From contig NC_068346.1 of assembly GCF_014633365.1 (NCBI RefSeq), positions 17,381,030-17,445,029 of the forward strand: a DNA stretch of 64,000 nt, given 5' to 3'. Shown here one piece after another: positions 53,901 to 57,277 of the stretch. A program made the translations under genes and the position numbers. Positions within the stretch are counted from its first letter, which is position 1. Each line of letters opens with the position of its first letter. Source of the stretch: Diospyros lotus. Lineage: Eukaryota; Streptophyta; Magnoliopsida; Ericales; Ebenaceae. The notes beneath the pieces were generated by a model. It did not search any database, was not told the origin of the DNA, and saw nothing but the letters and a program-made list of their open reading frames with translations.

Positions 53901-56412
53901 TCAATGAGTACCACTAGCCTCCTTTTTCCCACAATTCCCTTAACCTTTAACACCTTGCTCGAGGTTTCGCCTTGTAGGGCATGCATAGATATCTCCCCTC
54001 CTTCCCCATCAACCTGCCCTTCCTGCTCTTCCCCTTCTTCAATTTCCACATCTTCCTCTTCTCCTTGGCCCTCCATTGTGAGTAGCATCCTCTTACACTG
54101 ATGTCCTAGACCATATTTCTCCCCCACAATGAAAATAGAGCCCCAATTGCCTTTTTTTATCCATCGTTAAGGCCTTAGTCGGGGGTGGGGTTGATTGGTT
54201 TCTCCCTATTAGTCCACTCCTTTGCCCAAGGCTAGTTACTCCCCTTACTCCACTGTAAGAATTCTCTTCCTGGTTCCCCTTAGGGGACAACCTATGCCTC
54301 TTTTCAAAAGTTTCCAAGGCCATCTCACGGAGATAAGCTTGCTCTGCCGCCTGTCCAACTGATGTTGGGTAGAGCATCTTCACAGTGGATCGGATCTGAT
54401 CATCCAACCCACTGATGAAGCTAAACACGAAGTAAGCTTCATCCAAGGAGGGGTGAGACAGGGATAGTAGGGACCTGAGTTCCTCGAATCGAATCTCACC
54501 TGATACTCTTCTGTTGTCCCCTTTTGCTTCAACTTGTTGAATTCTTCTATGACATCCGTTCTGGTCTTCTCCCCAAACCAGTTGCATAGGCCACTTACAA
54601 ACTCCAACCAACTCCAATCTACCCTGCCTTTGCACTAATTTTGGAACCAAACATCAGCCACATCATCTAGATATGTTGCTGCCATGTTCACCTTCTCCCT
54701 TTCAACCACTCTATACTAGTAGAACACCCGCTCACACTGCCTAATCCGCTATCTAGGCTTATCCCTTTCAAACACATGAATGTCCATCCTTGACCCTGTA
54801 GGTGTGGGGTGAACTCCCCCAACTCCTCTGGTCAAATTCTCCTACTTTGCCTCCACTTTGCCCCTGTCTCCATCAAATCATGGGCCTCTATCTATTCCTT
54901 GGCATTGTCAGAATTGGTGTCGAGGAAGCCCTAGGAGGAAAGTTTGTCAACAAGCTAGCGTTGGGCTGCCGAGCGAATGTGCTCAAGGCGACACTCAACT
55001 ATTGGCTCAATCCAACAAATTCCTCCCTGATCCCATTAACCACTCAATCCAAATTGGTTGCATTCTCCGATCAGCTCCGGAAGATCTCCTCTTGAGTCTG
55101 TTGAATTCCCAACTTCAATGTCTCCAAACAATCATCTATCTGCTCCTGGTTCTGTCGCATTCCCAATTTAATGGCATCCAATCGCATTTGCTTTGTCGTG
55201 GTGCCTTCAGCCATGCCCACTCAGGCAGGATCGCCGACTCTGATACTAATTGTTAGATCTAAGATCTGACAGAGAGATATCTTTTGTAATTGAGGAAAAG
55301 ATTGAATTGGCAAGAAAGAGAACTAAGAGAATTAGAGAGAGAAAGAGAGGGAAAAGATCAGTGAAATAAACCTTACATGATCCCCATCCTCATATGAGCT
55401 TCTTTTTTATAGGAGAGTTAGTTACATTCTAGAGAATTCCCATAACAACTGTCGGCTGTTAGGACCCAAGTGGCCATGTGCGCTTGGGCTCTAATCACCT
55501 ACATCCCAGCCTTCTAATTACAATCTTATGCCACCCCTAATTACAATAGTGCCCTCGGTTTGTGACACTGCTTTGGTTGGCACGGCTATTCTTTCATATT
55601 CATTTATCTTATATGCTGGACTAAACCTATGTTAGATTATGGCTATTCCTATTAGGTCCCCTGTTTTGTATTTGATTATGTGTTTGCTTTTACAAGCATA
55701 CAATTGAAGTTTTCTGATTTTTGCTGTCTGTACTTGCTGAACTGAATTGTGGCACAGTTCTTGATATATTAATTCTCGTGGTCTCTAGGCATCTTGATAA
55801 TCTTCTTCTTAGAGATGATGGACGGCTTTTTCATGTTGATTTTGGTTTTATTCTGGGCCGTGATCCAAAGCCATTTCCACCACCAATGAAGCTTTGTAAA
55901 GAAATGGTTGAGGCTATGGGCGGAGCAGAAAGGTATAAAGCATTAAGCCTACGAATCTTTAGTTGTATGTCTTGTACGTGTACAAAATCTCATGACATCT
56001 TTTTATGTTCTTCTGTCTTGATTTCTCTTACAGCCAATACTATACTAGGTTCAAGTCATACTGTTGCGAGGCATACAATATCTTGAGAAAATCCAGTAAC
56101 TTGATATTAAATCTGTTCCATCTGATGGCGGGTTCCAATATCCCTGACATAGCTTCCGATCCTGAAAAAGGCATTCTCAAGGTGACTTTATTTTCGTTCT
56201 CTCTTTGCCTTGGCCTCTTATCAATAATACAATTGTTTGTTTTTGTATGACCATATTTGTGATTATCCTCATAGCTTCAAGAGAAGTTCCGGTTGGATTT
56301 GGACGACGAGGAGTGCATACATTTTTTCCAGGATCTCATCAATGAAAGTGTTAGTGCTTTGTTCCCCCAAATGGTTGAGACCATTCATCGATGGGCCCAG
56401 TATTGGCGCTGA
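8799..56412 (+). CDS. VPS34: Class III phosphatidylinositol 3-kinase VPS34, 17 coding exons
   Basis: Joined exons (8799-8910, 9065-9164, 9476-9572, 9769-9927, 10038-10244, 10782-10960, 11721-11868, 12344-12439, 37701-37836, 37948-38069, 38771-38962, 39163-39333, 39473-39610, 41192-41346, 55789-55932, 56034-56181, 56275-56412) give 2442 nt, 813 aa plus stop, no internal stop or frameshift, all junctions GT..AG. The protein begins [15 protein letters not shown] and ends HRWAQYWR, as in plant VPS34 (about 814 aa). Order: C2 domain (about 25-185), helical PIK domain (about 265-450), lipid kinase domain (about 530-813). Visible kinase motifs are [11 protein letters not shown] (563-573), the catalytic loop GDRHLDN (669-675), HVDFGFILG (686-694) and a basic/proline-rich activation loop. 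The family phosphorylates PI to PI3P on endosomes, autophagosomes and vacuole with VPS15 and ATG6. Two introns are enormous (25.3 and 14.4 kb) because of nested retrotransposons; coding sequence looks intact. Boundaries are by eye, not from transcripts. Confidence 0.95.
9065..9164 (+). CDS. VPS34: VPS34 exon 2
   Basis: Acceptor TCCAG|CTGAAG. Codes for part of the C2 domain ([18 protein letters not shown]). Donor ACGAG|GTTCAG, phase 2. Confidence 0.9.
9476..9572 (+). CDS. VPS34: VPS34 exon 3
   Basis: Acceptor TACAG|GATAGA. C2 domain segment with [16 protein letters not shown]. Donor ACA|GTAAGT, phase 0. Confidence 0.93.
9769..9927 (+). CDS. VPS34: VPS34 exon 4
   Basis: Acceptor CTACAG|GTTTGG. 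C2 core [18 protein letters not shown]. Donor GGGAAG|GTTCTA, phase 0, chosen because it joins TPGK to VPKGERGEL as in relatives. Confidence 0.92.
10038..10244 (+). CDS. VPS34: VPS34 exon 5
   Basis: Acceptor GATAG|GTTCCC. Codes for [19 protein letters not shown] and [10 protein letters not shown], the end of C2 and its linker. Donor CAG|GTAGGT. Confidence 0.94.
10245..10781 (+). other. VPS34 intron 5, no further feature seen
   Basis: Non-coding, AT-rich with stop codons in all frames. A short G-rich run lies near 10651-10666. No transposon signature recognised. Confidence 0.6.
10782..10960 (+). CDS. VPS34: VPS34 exon 6
   Basis: Acceptor TGTAG|GAGTCA. Codes for ESGANF through [17 protein letters not shown]. 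Donor AGAAA|GTAAGC, phase 2. Confidence 0.93.
10961..11720 (+). other. VPS34 intron 6, no further feature seen
   Basis: Non-coding; an A-run (10992-11008) and a CT-rich tract near 11511-11528. Nothing recognisable as a gene or element. Confidence 0.6.
11721..11868 (+). CDS. VPS34: VPS34 exon 7
   Basis: Acceptor TGTCAG|GTCAAT. Start of the helical domain: [18 protein letters not shown] and [11 protein letters not shown]. Donor CAG|GTCAGT. Part of this exon is duplicated in the following intron (11921-11960). Confidence 0.94.
11921..12016 (+). repeat. Partial tandem duplicate of VPS34 exon 7 and adjoining intron
   Basis: 11921-11960 repeats exon 7 bases 11785-11822 (TTGTGGAAATTTC ... GAGAAGAGGG) with few changes. 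The tail GATGCTTTTCTTTTC ... GTCATTTTTTTGGG repeats the start of intron 7. The middle of the exon is missing from the copy, so it cannot act as a full exon. Confidence 0.8.
12344..12439 (+). CDS. VPS34: VPS34 exon 8
   Basis: Acceptor TTGCAG|GAAGCT. Helical domain [20 protein letters not shown] to FESEE (aa 366). The donor GAG|GTCAGT opens the 25.3-kb intron. Confidence 0.94.
12440..12771 (+). other. Left native remnant of VPS34 intron 8
   Basis: Non-coding DNA between exon 8 and the first retrotransposon base (12772). No motif recognised. Confidence 0.5.
12772..14120 (-). repeat. Gypsy A LTR, first part (its 3' portion)
   Basis: Reverse complement matches the plus-oriented LTR at 26400-27808, including ACATGGAGATTAAATGG and GGGTCCCACGTTA. 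Its outermost ~50 nt (12772-12823) match the Cassandra LTR end. Interrupted at 14120 by a Copia element. Confidence 0.85.
14121..14490 (-). repeat. Copia 3' LTR (370 bp)
   Basis: Direct repeat of 18880-19249. Contains a perfect-period 46-bp tandem duplication near 14388-14480 (CAGCTTCTAGAG...AACATAAACTGAT). Confidence 0.93.
14498..15742 (-). CDS. Copia RT/RNase H frame (414 aa)
   Basis: Uninterrupted: [34 protein letters not shown], the [11 protein letters not shown] catalytic box intact, [20 protein letters not shown], then RNase H with [32 protein letters not shown] and [16 protein letters not shown]. Ends four bases from the LTR side PPT. Confidence 0.92.
   Translation of the reverse strand: MNFDWPLFQFDIKNAFLNGDLEEKIYMRVPPGFEQKVGSGSVCKLKKSLYGLKQSPRAWFHKFSMTLGQLGYKQGQSEHTLFIKLNKNGKRAILIVYVDDIIVTGDDLQEIDNLKQQLKAKFEVKDLGTMRYFLGMEVARSKGGLFISQRKYTLDLLKDAGITACKPAGTPLEKGWKLEEKGDDAPVNKEKYQRLVGRLIYLSLTRPDIAYSMSVISQYMHSPTERHMRAVQHVLRYLKGTLGKGITFKKTENRSIEGYVDAHWAGSREDSRSTSGYCTKVFGNIVTWRSKKQLVVACSSAEAEFRAIAHGICEVIWLERLMEDLNIPLFQPTTVFSDNKSVISIVKNPVQHNRMKHVRIDRHFIKREIEKGGIILTYIPSNDQVTDVLTKAVARPVFEALISKLEMTSIYSPA
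15761..16015 (-). pseudogene. Copia RT N-terminal part
   Basis: [20 protein letters not shown] and [20 protein letters not shown] are the Copia RT start. Separated by stops from the larger RT frame at 15742. Confidence 0.88.
16486..17013 (-). pseudogene. Copia integrase core
   Basis: 175-aa frame: [19 protein letters not shown] (second catalytic Asp), [20 protein letters not shown] (catalytic Glu region reads NGVAKRKNR, where NGVAERKNR is usual, so Glu appears lost), [20 protein letters not shown]. Upstream integrase zinc region (17020-17320) is split by stops. Confidence 0.85.
17321..17638 (-). pseudogene. Copia protease C-terminal part
   Basis: [20 protein letters not shown] and [16 protein letters not shown] are Copia protease/pre-integrase motifs. 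Separated from gag by a stop at about 17640 and truncated downstream. Confidence 0.8.
17642..18820 (-). CDS. Copia gag with zinc knuckle and start of protease
   Basis: 392-aa frame from ATG at 18820, 60 bp inside the 5' LTR edge. UBN2/Copia-type gag ([40 protein letters not shown]), then CCHC knuckle [14 protein letters not shown], then the protease start [12 protein letters not shown]. The usual DTGA/DSGA protease signature reads DTRA (Gly to Arg), likely inactivating. The gag part itself has no stop. Confidence 0.9.
   Translation of the reverse strand: MADATLNPTLTEASANSSPNASLPSPFPSHLTTTPIDNHPLQITQHKLNGSNFREWSQSVMLVIKGKGKSGYLTGSIPAPPATAANYGLWEAENSTIVAWLINSMEPKIGRTYLFYKTAKEVWESTQEMYSDLEDFSQCFEVRSAIRNTKQGMNSVTEYFNVLVGLWHEMDMFYAITWESPTDSTQYNKMIERERIFDFLYGLNLDLDEVRDRILGTKPLLSLKEVFSEVRREESRRKVMLQNPSNSVLPHQHSALASVKQGDVFAKSQARDKLWCDHCKRPNHTKENCWKIHGKPANWKQRPRKDNPKAAAYNAEAPTENKSNLNLSEEQVQALYRLLNQGTDQSIQTNPQPSASLALQGKFQPYSLVSKSLSKNIWVIDTRASDHITNSA
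18880..19249 (-). repeat. Copia 5' LTR (370 bp)
   Basis: Direct repeat of 14121-14490 with the same internal 46-bp duplication. The PBS lies immediately left at 18870-18879. Confidence 0.93.
19250..19641 (-). repeat. Gypsy A LTR, second part (its 5' portion)
   Basis: 19250-19254 is the Copia TSD copy (TCGCA). The remainder matches, inverted, the start of the LTR at 25982 (TTGTGCCATGTCTTGC, GGAATATCCGGATGCAAG). Confidence 0.85.
19750..20007 (-). pseudogene. Gypsy A integrase C-terminus / chromodomain region
   Basis: [20 protein letters not shown] and the chromodomain start [10 protein letters not shown]. Two overlapping frames show a frameshift. Confidence 0.75.
20168..20710 (-). pseudogene. 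Gypsy A integrase core
   Basis: [20 protein letters not shown] (first Asp), [17 protein letters not shown] (second Asp), [20 protein letters not shown] (the catalytic Glu position reads Lys, where Q.NGQTERT is usual), FEALYG. Likely inactive. Confidence 0.9.
20784..21074 (-). pseudogene. Gypsy A integrase zinc-binding region
   Basis: [20 protein letters not shown] and [15 protein letters not shown] are the HHCC region start; frameshifted before the cysteines. Confidence 0.8.
21076..21870 (-). pseudogene. Gypsy A RT end and RNase H
   Basis: 264-aa frame: [58 protein letters not shown] (RNase H), [37 protein letters not shown]. Confidence 0.9.
21940..22212 (-). pseudogene. Gypsy A RT palm
   Basis: [54 protein letters not shown]. 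The catalytic F(I/V)DD box reads FIND, losing the first Asp. Preceded by a stop at 22212-22230. Confidence 0.9.
22402..22713 (-). pseudogene. Gypsy A protease-RT linker and RT start
   Basis: [20 protein letters not shown] and [13 protein letters not shown] are the conserved entry to Gypsy RT. Ends at a stop before the palm. Confidence 0.88.
22841..23290 (-). mobile_element. Solo LTR inside Gypsy A, TSD GATCC
   Basis: 450-bp insertion interrupting the Gypsy A protease. Flanking GATCC occurs at 22836-22840 and 23291-23295, and the protease reading resumes across it. In minus sense it begins TGTCACGCATATAGG, has a TATA-like GTATATATATCC and a CT-rich leader, and ends CATGATA (expected CA end mutated). 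No internal domain, so a solo LTR; family resemblance to the LTRs at 45729 and 51198 is limited. Confidence 0.75.
23296..23702 (-). pseudogene. Gypsy A protease
   Basis: [19 protein letters not shown] has the intact aspartic protease DTGS signature. The frame is cut at its 3' end by the solo LTR insertion; the rest continues at 22750-22840. Confidence 0.9.
23539..24472 (-). pseudogene. Gypsy A gag
   Basis: [20 protein letters not shown] and [20 protein letters not shown] at the N side, [20 protein letters not shown] and the zinc knuckle [14 protein letters not shown] downstream. Two overlapping frames show a frameshift near 24130. Confidence 0.88.
24905..25460 (+). pseudogene. Gypsy gag end and protease (plus copy)
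   Basis: Clear copy of the Gypsy A segment on the other strand: [49 protein letters not shown]. Protease DTGS intact; stop after GMD. Confidence 0.9.
25636..25927 (+). pseudogene. Gypsy integrase C-terminus with chromodomain (plus copy)
   Basis: [20 protein letters not shown], then the chromodomain [20 protein letters not shown] and [12 protein letters not shown] to TAA at 25925-25927. The chromodomain supports a chromovirus-type Gypsy. Confidence 0.85.
25982..27808 (+). repeat. Gypsy LTR (plus copy) with internal duplication
   Basis: Matches, inverted, the Gypsy A LTR. TATA box GGCCTATATAAAGTG near 26880. A ~190-bp module (GAAAGTTGTAGATCTTTCTC ... GAGAGA..TATGACC) is present twice, at about 26455-26545 and 26650-26745; the Gypsy A LTR has one. 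Confidence 0.88.
27809..28062 (+). mobile_element. Cassandra TRIM fragment: PPT plus one complete LTR
   Basis: ACGTCATGTGTTCAAGGGGG matches the internal end of the Cassandra at 63758-63790 (inverted). It is followed by a 226-bp LTR (27837-28062, TGTAATACCCC ... GATGTTACA). The LTR includes 5S-rRNA-like AACTCTTGAGTTAAGCGTG and GATGGATGACCC..TGGGAAG. Joined directly to Gypsy LTR sequence on its left. Confidence 0.88.
28063..28425 (+). other. VPS34 intron 8 segment between insertions
   Basis: Non-coding AT-rich DNA; ends with CATAA, the target site of the next element. Confidence 0.5.
28426..28806 (+). repeat. 5' LTR of the non-autonomous element (381 bp)
   Basis: TATA box CCTATATAAGG near 28549, then a CT-rich leader. 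Ends AGGTTCGTGACA next to the PBS. Confidence 0.94.
28822..30513 (+). other. Long leader of the non-autonomous element
   Basis: 1.7 kb between PBS and ORF, GC-richer than the surrounding intron, with only short frames in all six readings. It may hold packaging signals; none can be identified by eye. Confidence 0.5.
30514..31347 (+). CDS. Unknown 277-aa ORF inside the non-autonomous LTR element
   Basis: I do not recognise this protein. ATG at 30514; the frame is open back to a TGA at 30481. Visible parts: two imperfect copies of a short motif ([12 protein letters not shown] / [11 protein letters not shown]), a helical central stretch [20 protein letters not shown], an acidic/lysine-rich run ([13 protein letters not shown]), a serine-rich segment ([15 protein letters not shown]) and a basic C-terminus ([13 protein letters not shown]) that could be a nuclear signal. 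No zinc knuckle and no catalytic motif. It could be a highly diverged gag-like protein or a captured host fragment. Confidence 0.55.
   Translation: MGRAAVSWPIVFPASEILARKSSAQRSPMESQLQLKNASFSAEREPQWQPKKAAFSVDSNRDKRTSNEIHEECKEFGRMFREKLQEFAMILSKEYHYSFPAEYFDDYCGSFNKEEFLKMEKPKEEKNEEKELEEGNQSIDSLSSTLTSAKTFGQVSIIEQSLAGSEVAASPDINAHKQPWYEYSRKEYKLPLLHFEAAVDISVAKHGCGLNGDIVTTTMAIDLPFLLVLDGDEVFSTEILSQFMLGFDLVNLMTKKKKPRRRKKERRMNQMEKVGIG
31409..31789 (+). repeat. 3' LTR of the non-autonomous element (381 bp)
   Basis: Same length and ends as the 5' LTR, followed directly by the TSD copy CATAA. Confidence 0.94.
31790..32249 (+). other. VPS34 intron 8 segment between insertions
   Basis: AT-rich, non-coding, starts with the TSD copy CATAA. 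Nothing else seen. Confidence 0.5.
32684..33650 (+). pseudogene. Copia gag (decayed)
   Basis: ATG at 32684; YRLDGCNYL, then stops. [58 protein letters not shown] and zinc knuckle [14 protein letters not shown] near 33540. At least three stops. Confidence 0.85.
33881..34582 (+). pseudogene. Copia protease and integrase start
   Basis: [15 protein letters not shown] (protease box DSGA reads DSRA), [20 protein letters not shown], pre-integrase [15 protein letters not shown], and integrase core [24 protein letters not shown]. Frameshift near 34580. Confidence 0.87.
34599..35750 (+). pseudogene. Copia integrase C-terminal half and linker to RT
   Basis: [80 protein letters not shown], then a serine/proline-rich linker and the RT entry [12 protein letters not shown]. 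Stop at 35748-35750. Confidence 0.87.
35751..36853 (+). pseudogene. Copia RT
   Basis: [40 protein letters not shown], a frameshift near 36140, [14 protein letters not shown] (YVDD intact) at about 36277, then [20 protein letters not shown] and [15 protein letters not shown]. Several stops (36320, 36596). Confidence 0.87.
36626..37231 (+). pseudogene. Copia RNase H
   Basis: [74 protein letters not shown] up to the PPT. Stops at 36853 and later. Confidence 0.85.
37701..37836 (+). CDS. VPS34: VPS34 exon 9
   Basis: Acceptor CAACAG|GTTCGG. Continues the helical domain [20 protein letters not shown]. Donor CGCT|GTATGC, phase 1, needed to join FLVQR to [13 protein letters not shown]. Confidence 0.92.
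37948..38069 (+). CDS. VPS34: VPS34 exon 10
   Basis: Acceptor TGACAG|CACTAC. Codes for [20 protein letters not shown]. Donor AAG|GTGTGT, phase 0. Confidence 0.93.
38070..38770 (+). other. VPS34 intron 10, no further feature seen
   Basis: AT-rich non-coding with a T-run near 38390-38406. No mobile element recognised. Confidence 0.55.
38771..38962 (+). CDS. VPS34: VPS34 exon 11
   Basis: Acceptor TAACAG|TTGCGA. Codes for [18 protein letters not shown] and [18 protein letters not shown], linking helical and kinase domains. Donor GAAGAG|GTATTG. Confidence 0.94.
39163..39333 (+). CDS. VPS34: VPS34 exon 12
   Basis: Acceptor TTTCAG|CCAATA. Kinase N-lobe including [19 protein letters not shown] and [11 protein letters not shown] with the ATP-binding lysines. 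Donor TTG|GTATAT. Confidence 0.94.
39369..39391 (+). repeat. Homopolymer run of 23 C in VPS34 intron 12
   Basis: Uninterrupted C run between exons 12 and 13; the opposite strand could form a G-quadruplex. Length may be assembly-dependent. Confidence 0.85.
39473..39610 (+). CDS. VPS34: VPS34 exon 13
   Basis: Acceptor CTGTAG|GTTATT. Kinase domain [20 protein letters not shown], then [11 protein letters not shown]. Donor CAG|GTATAA. Confidence 0.94.
39611..41191 (+). other. VPS34 intron 13, no further feature seen
   Basis: 1581-nt AT-rich intron. No terminal repeats, coding remnants or RNA gene recognised. Confidence 0.55.
41192..41346 (+). CDS. VPS34: VPS34 exon 14
   Basis: Acceptor TTCCAG|ATTCTC. 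Codes for [19 protein letters not shown] and [17 protein letters not shown]. Donor ACAG|GTGACT is phase 2 inside the Arg codon of the catalytic DRH triplet and opens the 14.4-kb intron. Confidence 0.94.
41347..41739 (+). other. VPS34 intron 14, left native segment
   Basis: AT-rich, non-coding, before the first Copia LTR. Nothing recognised. Confidence 0.5.
41740..43244 (-). mobile_element. Collapsed Ty1/Copia element in VPS34 intron 14
   Basis: Two direct LTRs (41740-41955, 216 bp; 42992-43244, 253 bp) starting TGAAGAGAAAACAAAG and ending AACA/AGCA. The left LTR lacks about 37 bp present in the right one. PBS (rc TGGTATCAAAGCC) abuts the right LTR at 42978-42990; PPT (rc CTTGAGGGGAAG) abuts the left. 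The internal region is only about 1.04 kb, so most of gag-pol is deleted. No clear TSD (CCTTC vs ATTTC). Confidence 0.85.
41963..42530 (-). pseudogene. Copia RNase H remnant
   Basis: [51 protein letters not shown]. Upstream (42210-42530) continues the RNase H with stops. Confidence 0.82.
43245..43591 (+). other. VPS34 intron 14 segment between insertions
   Basis: Non-coding. Ends CGGCT, a near match to CTGCT after the outer Gypsy. Confidence 0.4.
43592..43902 (-). repeat. Outer Gypsy 3' LTR
   Basis: Direct repeat of 55251-55567; contains the purine-rich tract GAGAGAGAGAGGGAGGG. Confidence 0.88.
43903..44450. other. Unassigned stretch between pol tail and outer Gypsy 3' LTR
   Basis: AT-rich, non-coding, no obvious PPT next to the LTR. 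Could be element 3' non-coding DNA or a further small insertion. Confidence 0.35.
44453..45228 (-). pseudogene. Outer Gypsy integrase C-terminus and pol tail
   Basis: 44821-45228: [58 protein letters not shown] (GPY/F-like and chromodomain-adjacent). 44453-44677: [18 protein letters not shown], a motif often seen at the very end of plant Gypsy polyproteins (from memory). Frames are broken between them. Confidence 0.75.
45253..45657 (-). pseudogene. Outer Gypsy integrase core, second part
   Basis: [67 protein letters not shown]. The first part ([20 protein letters not shown]) is at about 51590-51640, on the other side of the inner insertion. Confidence 0.87.
45729..46151 (-). repeat. Inner Gypsy 3' LTR (423 bp)
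   Basis: Direct repeat of 51198-51584; includes CAGATATATATGG (TATA-like on this strand) and a GA-rich tract. Confidence 0.92.
46181..46474 (-). pseudogene. Inner Gypsy chromodomain region
   Basis: [20 protein letters not shown], then [20 protein letters not shown] and [11 protein letters not shown], a chromodomain-like end of integrase. Confidence 0.83.
46556..46987 (-). pseudogene. Inner Gypsy integrase, downstream copy of a tandem duplication
   Basis: [40 protein letters not shown], then [10 protein letters not shown] leading to the true C-terminus. Near-identical to 46932-47375; QSDVQTER carries a Gly-to-Val change. Confidence 0.87.
46932..47375 (-). pseudogene. Inner Gypsy integrase, upstream copy of a tandem duplication
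   Basis: [60 protein letters not shown], then an abrupt jump ([11 protein letters not shown]) back into the next copy. Confidence 0.87.
47385..48119 (-). pseudogene. Inner Gypsy RNase H end and integrase zinc/core start
   Basis: [53 protein letters not shown] (HHCC), [38 protein letters not shown]. Confidence 0.9.
48153..48644 (-). pseudogene. Inner Gypsy RT connection and RNase H
   Basis: [74 protein letters not shown]. Confidence 0.9.
48696..49022 (-). pseudogene. Inner Gypsy RT palm
   Basis: [70 protein letters not shown]: the FFDD box is kept but the frame shifts right after it (expected FFDDILVYS). Confidence 0.9.
49056..49628 (-). pseudogene. Inner Gypsy protease tail and RT start
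   Basis: [76 protein letters not shown]. 190 aa open. Confidence 0.9.
49774..49998 (-). pseudogene. Inner Gypsy protease
   Basis: Acidic stretch ([20 protein letters not shown]) then [20 protein letters not shown] with an intact DSGS aspartic site. Confidence 0.88.
50275..50913 (-). pseudogene. Inner Gypsy gag
   Basis: Retrotransposon gag fold: [81 protein letters not shown]-terminal part 50707-50913 is in another frame. Confidence 0.88.
51198..51584 (-). repeat. Inner Gypsy 5' LTR (387 bp)
   Basis: Same termini as 45729-46151; followed by the TSD copy ATCCC. Confidence 0.92.
51590..52431 (-). pseudogene. Outer Gypsy RNase H and integrase first part
   Basis: [79 protein letters not shown], then stops before the integrase first-Asp region at about 51600-51640. 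Confidence 0.88.
52802..53160 (-). pseudogene. Outer Gypsy RT palm
   Basis: [61 protein letters not shown] catalytic box intact. Upstream RT start has stops. Confidence 0.87.
53849..54127 (-). pseudogene. Outer Gypsy protease
   Basis: Acidic linker, then [20 protein letters not shown]. The DSGS/DTGS site reads DIGS, an altered active site. Confidence 0.85.
54093..54800 (-). pseudogene. Outer Gypsy gag
   Basis: [60 protein letters not shown] in two frames; similar to the inner element's gag but clearly diverged. Confidence 0.83.
55251..55567 (-). repeat. Outer Gypsy 5' LTR
   Basis: PBS-like sequence (rc ATTAGTATCAGAGTC; TGGTATCAGAG degenerate) directly to its left at 55236-55250. Confidence 0.88.
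55789..55932 (+). CDS. VPS34: VPS34 exon 15
   Basis: Acceptor TCTCTAG|GCATCT completes Arg671. Codes for the catalytic and activation loops: [20 protein letters not shown] and [17 protein letters not shown]. Donor AAAG|GTATAA, phase 2. Confidence 0.94.
56034..56181 (+). CDS. VPS34: VPS34 exon 16
   Basis: Acceptor TTACAG|CCAATA. Codes for [20 protein letters not shown] and [20 protein letters not shown]. Donor AAG|GTGACT. Confidence 0.94.
56275..56412 (+). CDS. VPS34: VPS34 exon 17 with stop
   Basis: Acceptor ATAG|CTTCAA. C-terminal helix ending [13 protein letters not shown], then TGA at 56410-56412. The C-terminal WAQYWR is the conserved end of plant VPS34, needed in the family for membrane and substrate engagement. 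Confidence 0.94.
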   Translation, partial: LQEKFRLDLDDEECIHFFQDLINESVSALFPQMVETIHRWAQYWR

Positions 56413-56443
56413 TCCACAGCGGAAGAAGGCTGTTCATATCTCG

Positions 56444-57277
56444 GTATGTTTTTAAGTTCTTAAGCCTTTGCTAGCAGTGGTAACAGTCTTACAATTGGAG
56501 CTAGTAGAAGATCACCCTTGTACCGATTTGATAAAACATAGGGTTAAATCAAAGTTTTGAAACTCAAACTAAGAGTATCGAACCATAAATGGAAGAGGAT
56601 TTAAGGGGTTAATGGTTGGACCAGAATAGATTTTTAATAAATAAATACATAACAATTAGAACTTGGATCTGGAAGATGGAAAATAGAAGGGAAAAAAAAT
56701 TATCACATAATACTATAATAGACTTAAAAATTTCATTCTGTAACCTTATTTTACAATTAGAAGTCCATAAGACAATATTCACACAAGTTTAAAACGAAAT
56801 GAAATTAAATTCATGATCAAATATTTAAATTGCAAATCCACAATTACAAAAAAAAAAAAAAAAAAATGCTCATTTTTCAAGTTACGAATCATTATAAATG
56901 TAGTCATCGTGTTGTCCTGGTTTGTTTTGAGTAGGATTTGAAGCACTAAAATGATAGATGGGTACTTAAAGGAGTTGAGATGAGCTCCTGAATCTTTCAA
57001 ATTATTGTTGTGTTTTTAACATTTAAAAACAACTAACAGATTGAACCGGATTGGTTAAACCAGTTGGTTTTCTTGCTTACAATGGGATTGGTTCTTTGGC
57101 TGGGGGAGTTCCCAGTCGAATTGGGTGGTAAAATCCTATTCTGTCTACACAGGGTTACGTTACATATTCCCTTTTGAATCCTTTCCATATTATTTTGGGC
57201 CGATAGAAATTACTGTTCTTGGTAATGAATGGTAGGTAGCTCTAATGCTTCAACCTACTAAATCTTTTCTTCTTCAG
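56444..57277 (+). other. Probable intron in the VPS34 3' UTR
   Basis: 31 bases after the stop there is a consensus donor CTCG|GTATGT. A strong polypyrimidine acceptor TTTTCTTCTTCAG|ATGAG ends at 57277. The stop-to-junction distance is below the usual ~50-nt NMD threshold. Inferred from splice signals only; a run of A (56849-56867) sits inside. Confidence 0.4.

Larger units (their letters stand above)
43592..55567 (-). mobile_element. Outer Ty3/Gypsy element in VPS34 intron 14
   Basis: LTRs 43592-43902 (311 bp) and 55251-55567 (317 bp). In plus view they start TGT(C/T)AGATC and end TGACA, and share GTGGCCATGTGCGCTTGGGC and TTACATTCTAGAGAATTCCC. Flanks CGGCT/CTGCT are a probable TSD with one change. 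Minus-strand gag, PR, RT, RNase H and integrase remnants are present; integrase is split by the inner element. Without it the element is about 6.1 kb. Confidence 0.88.
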
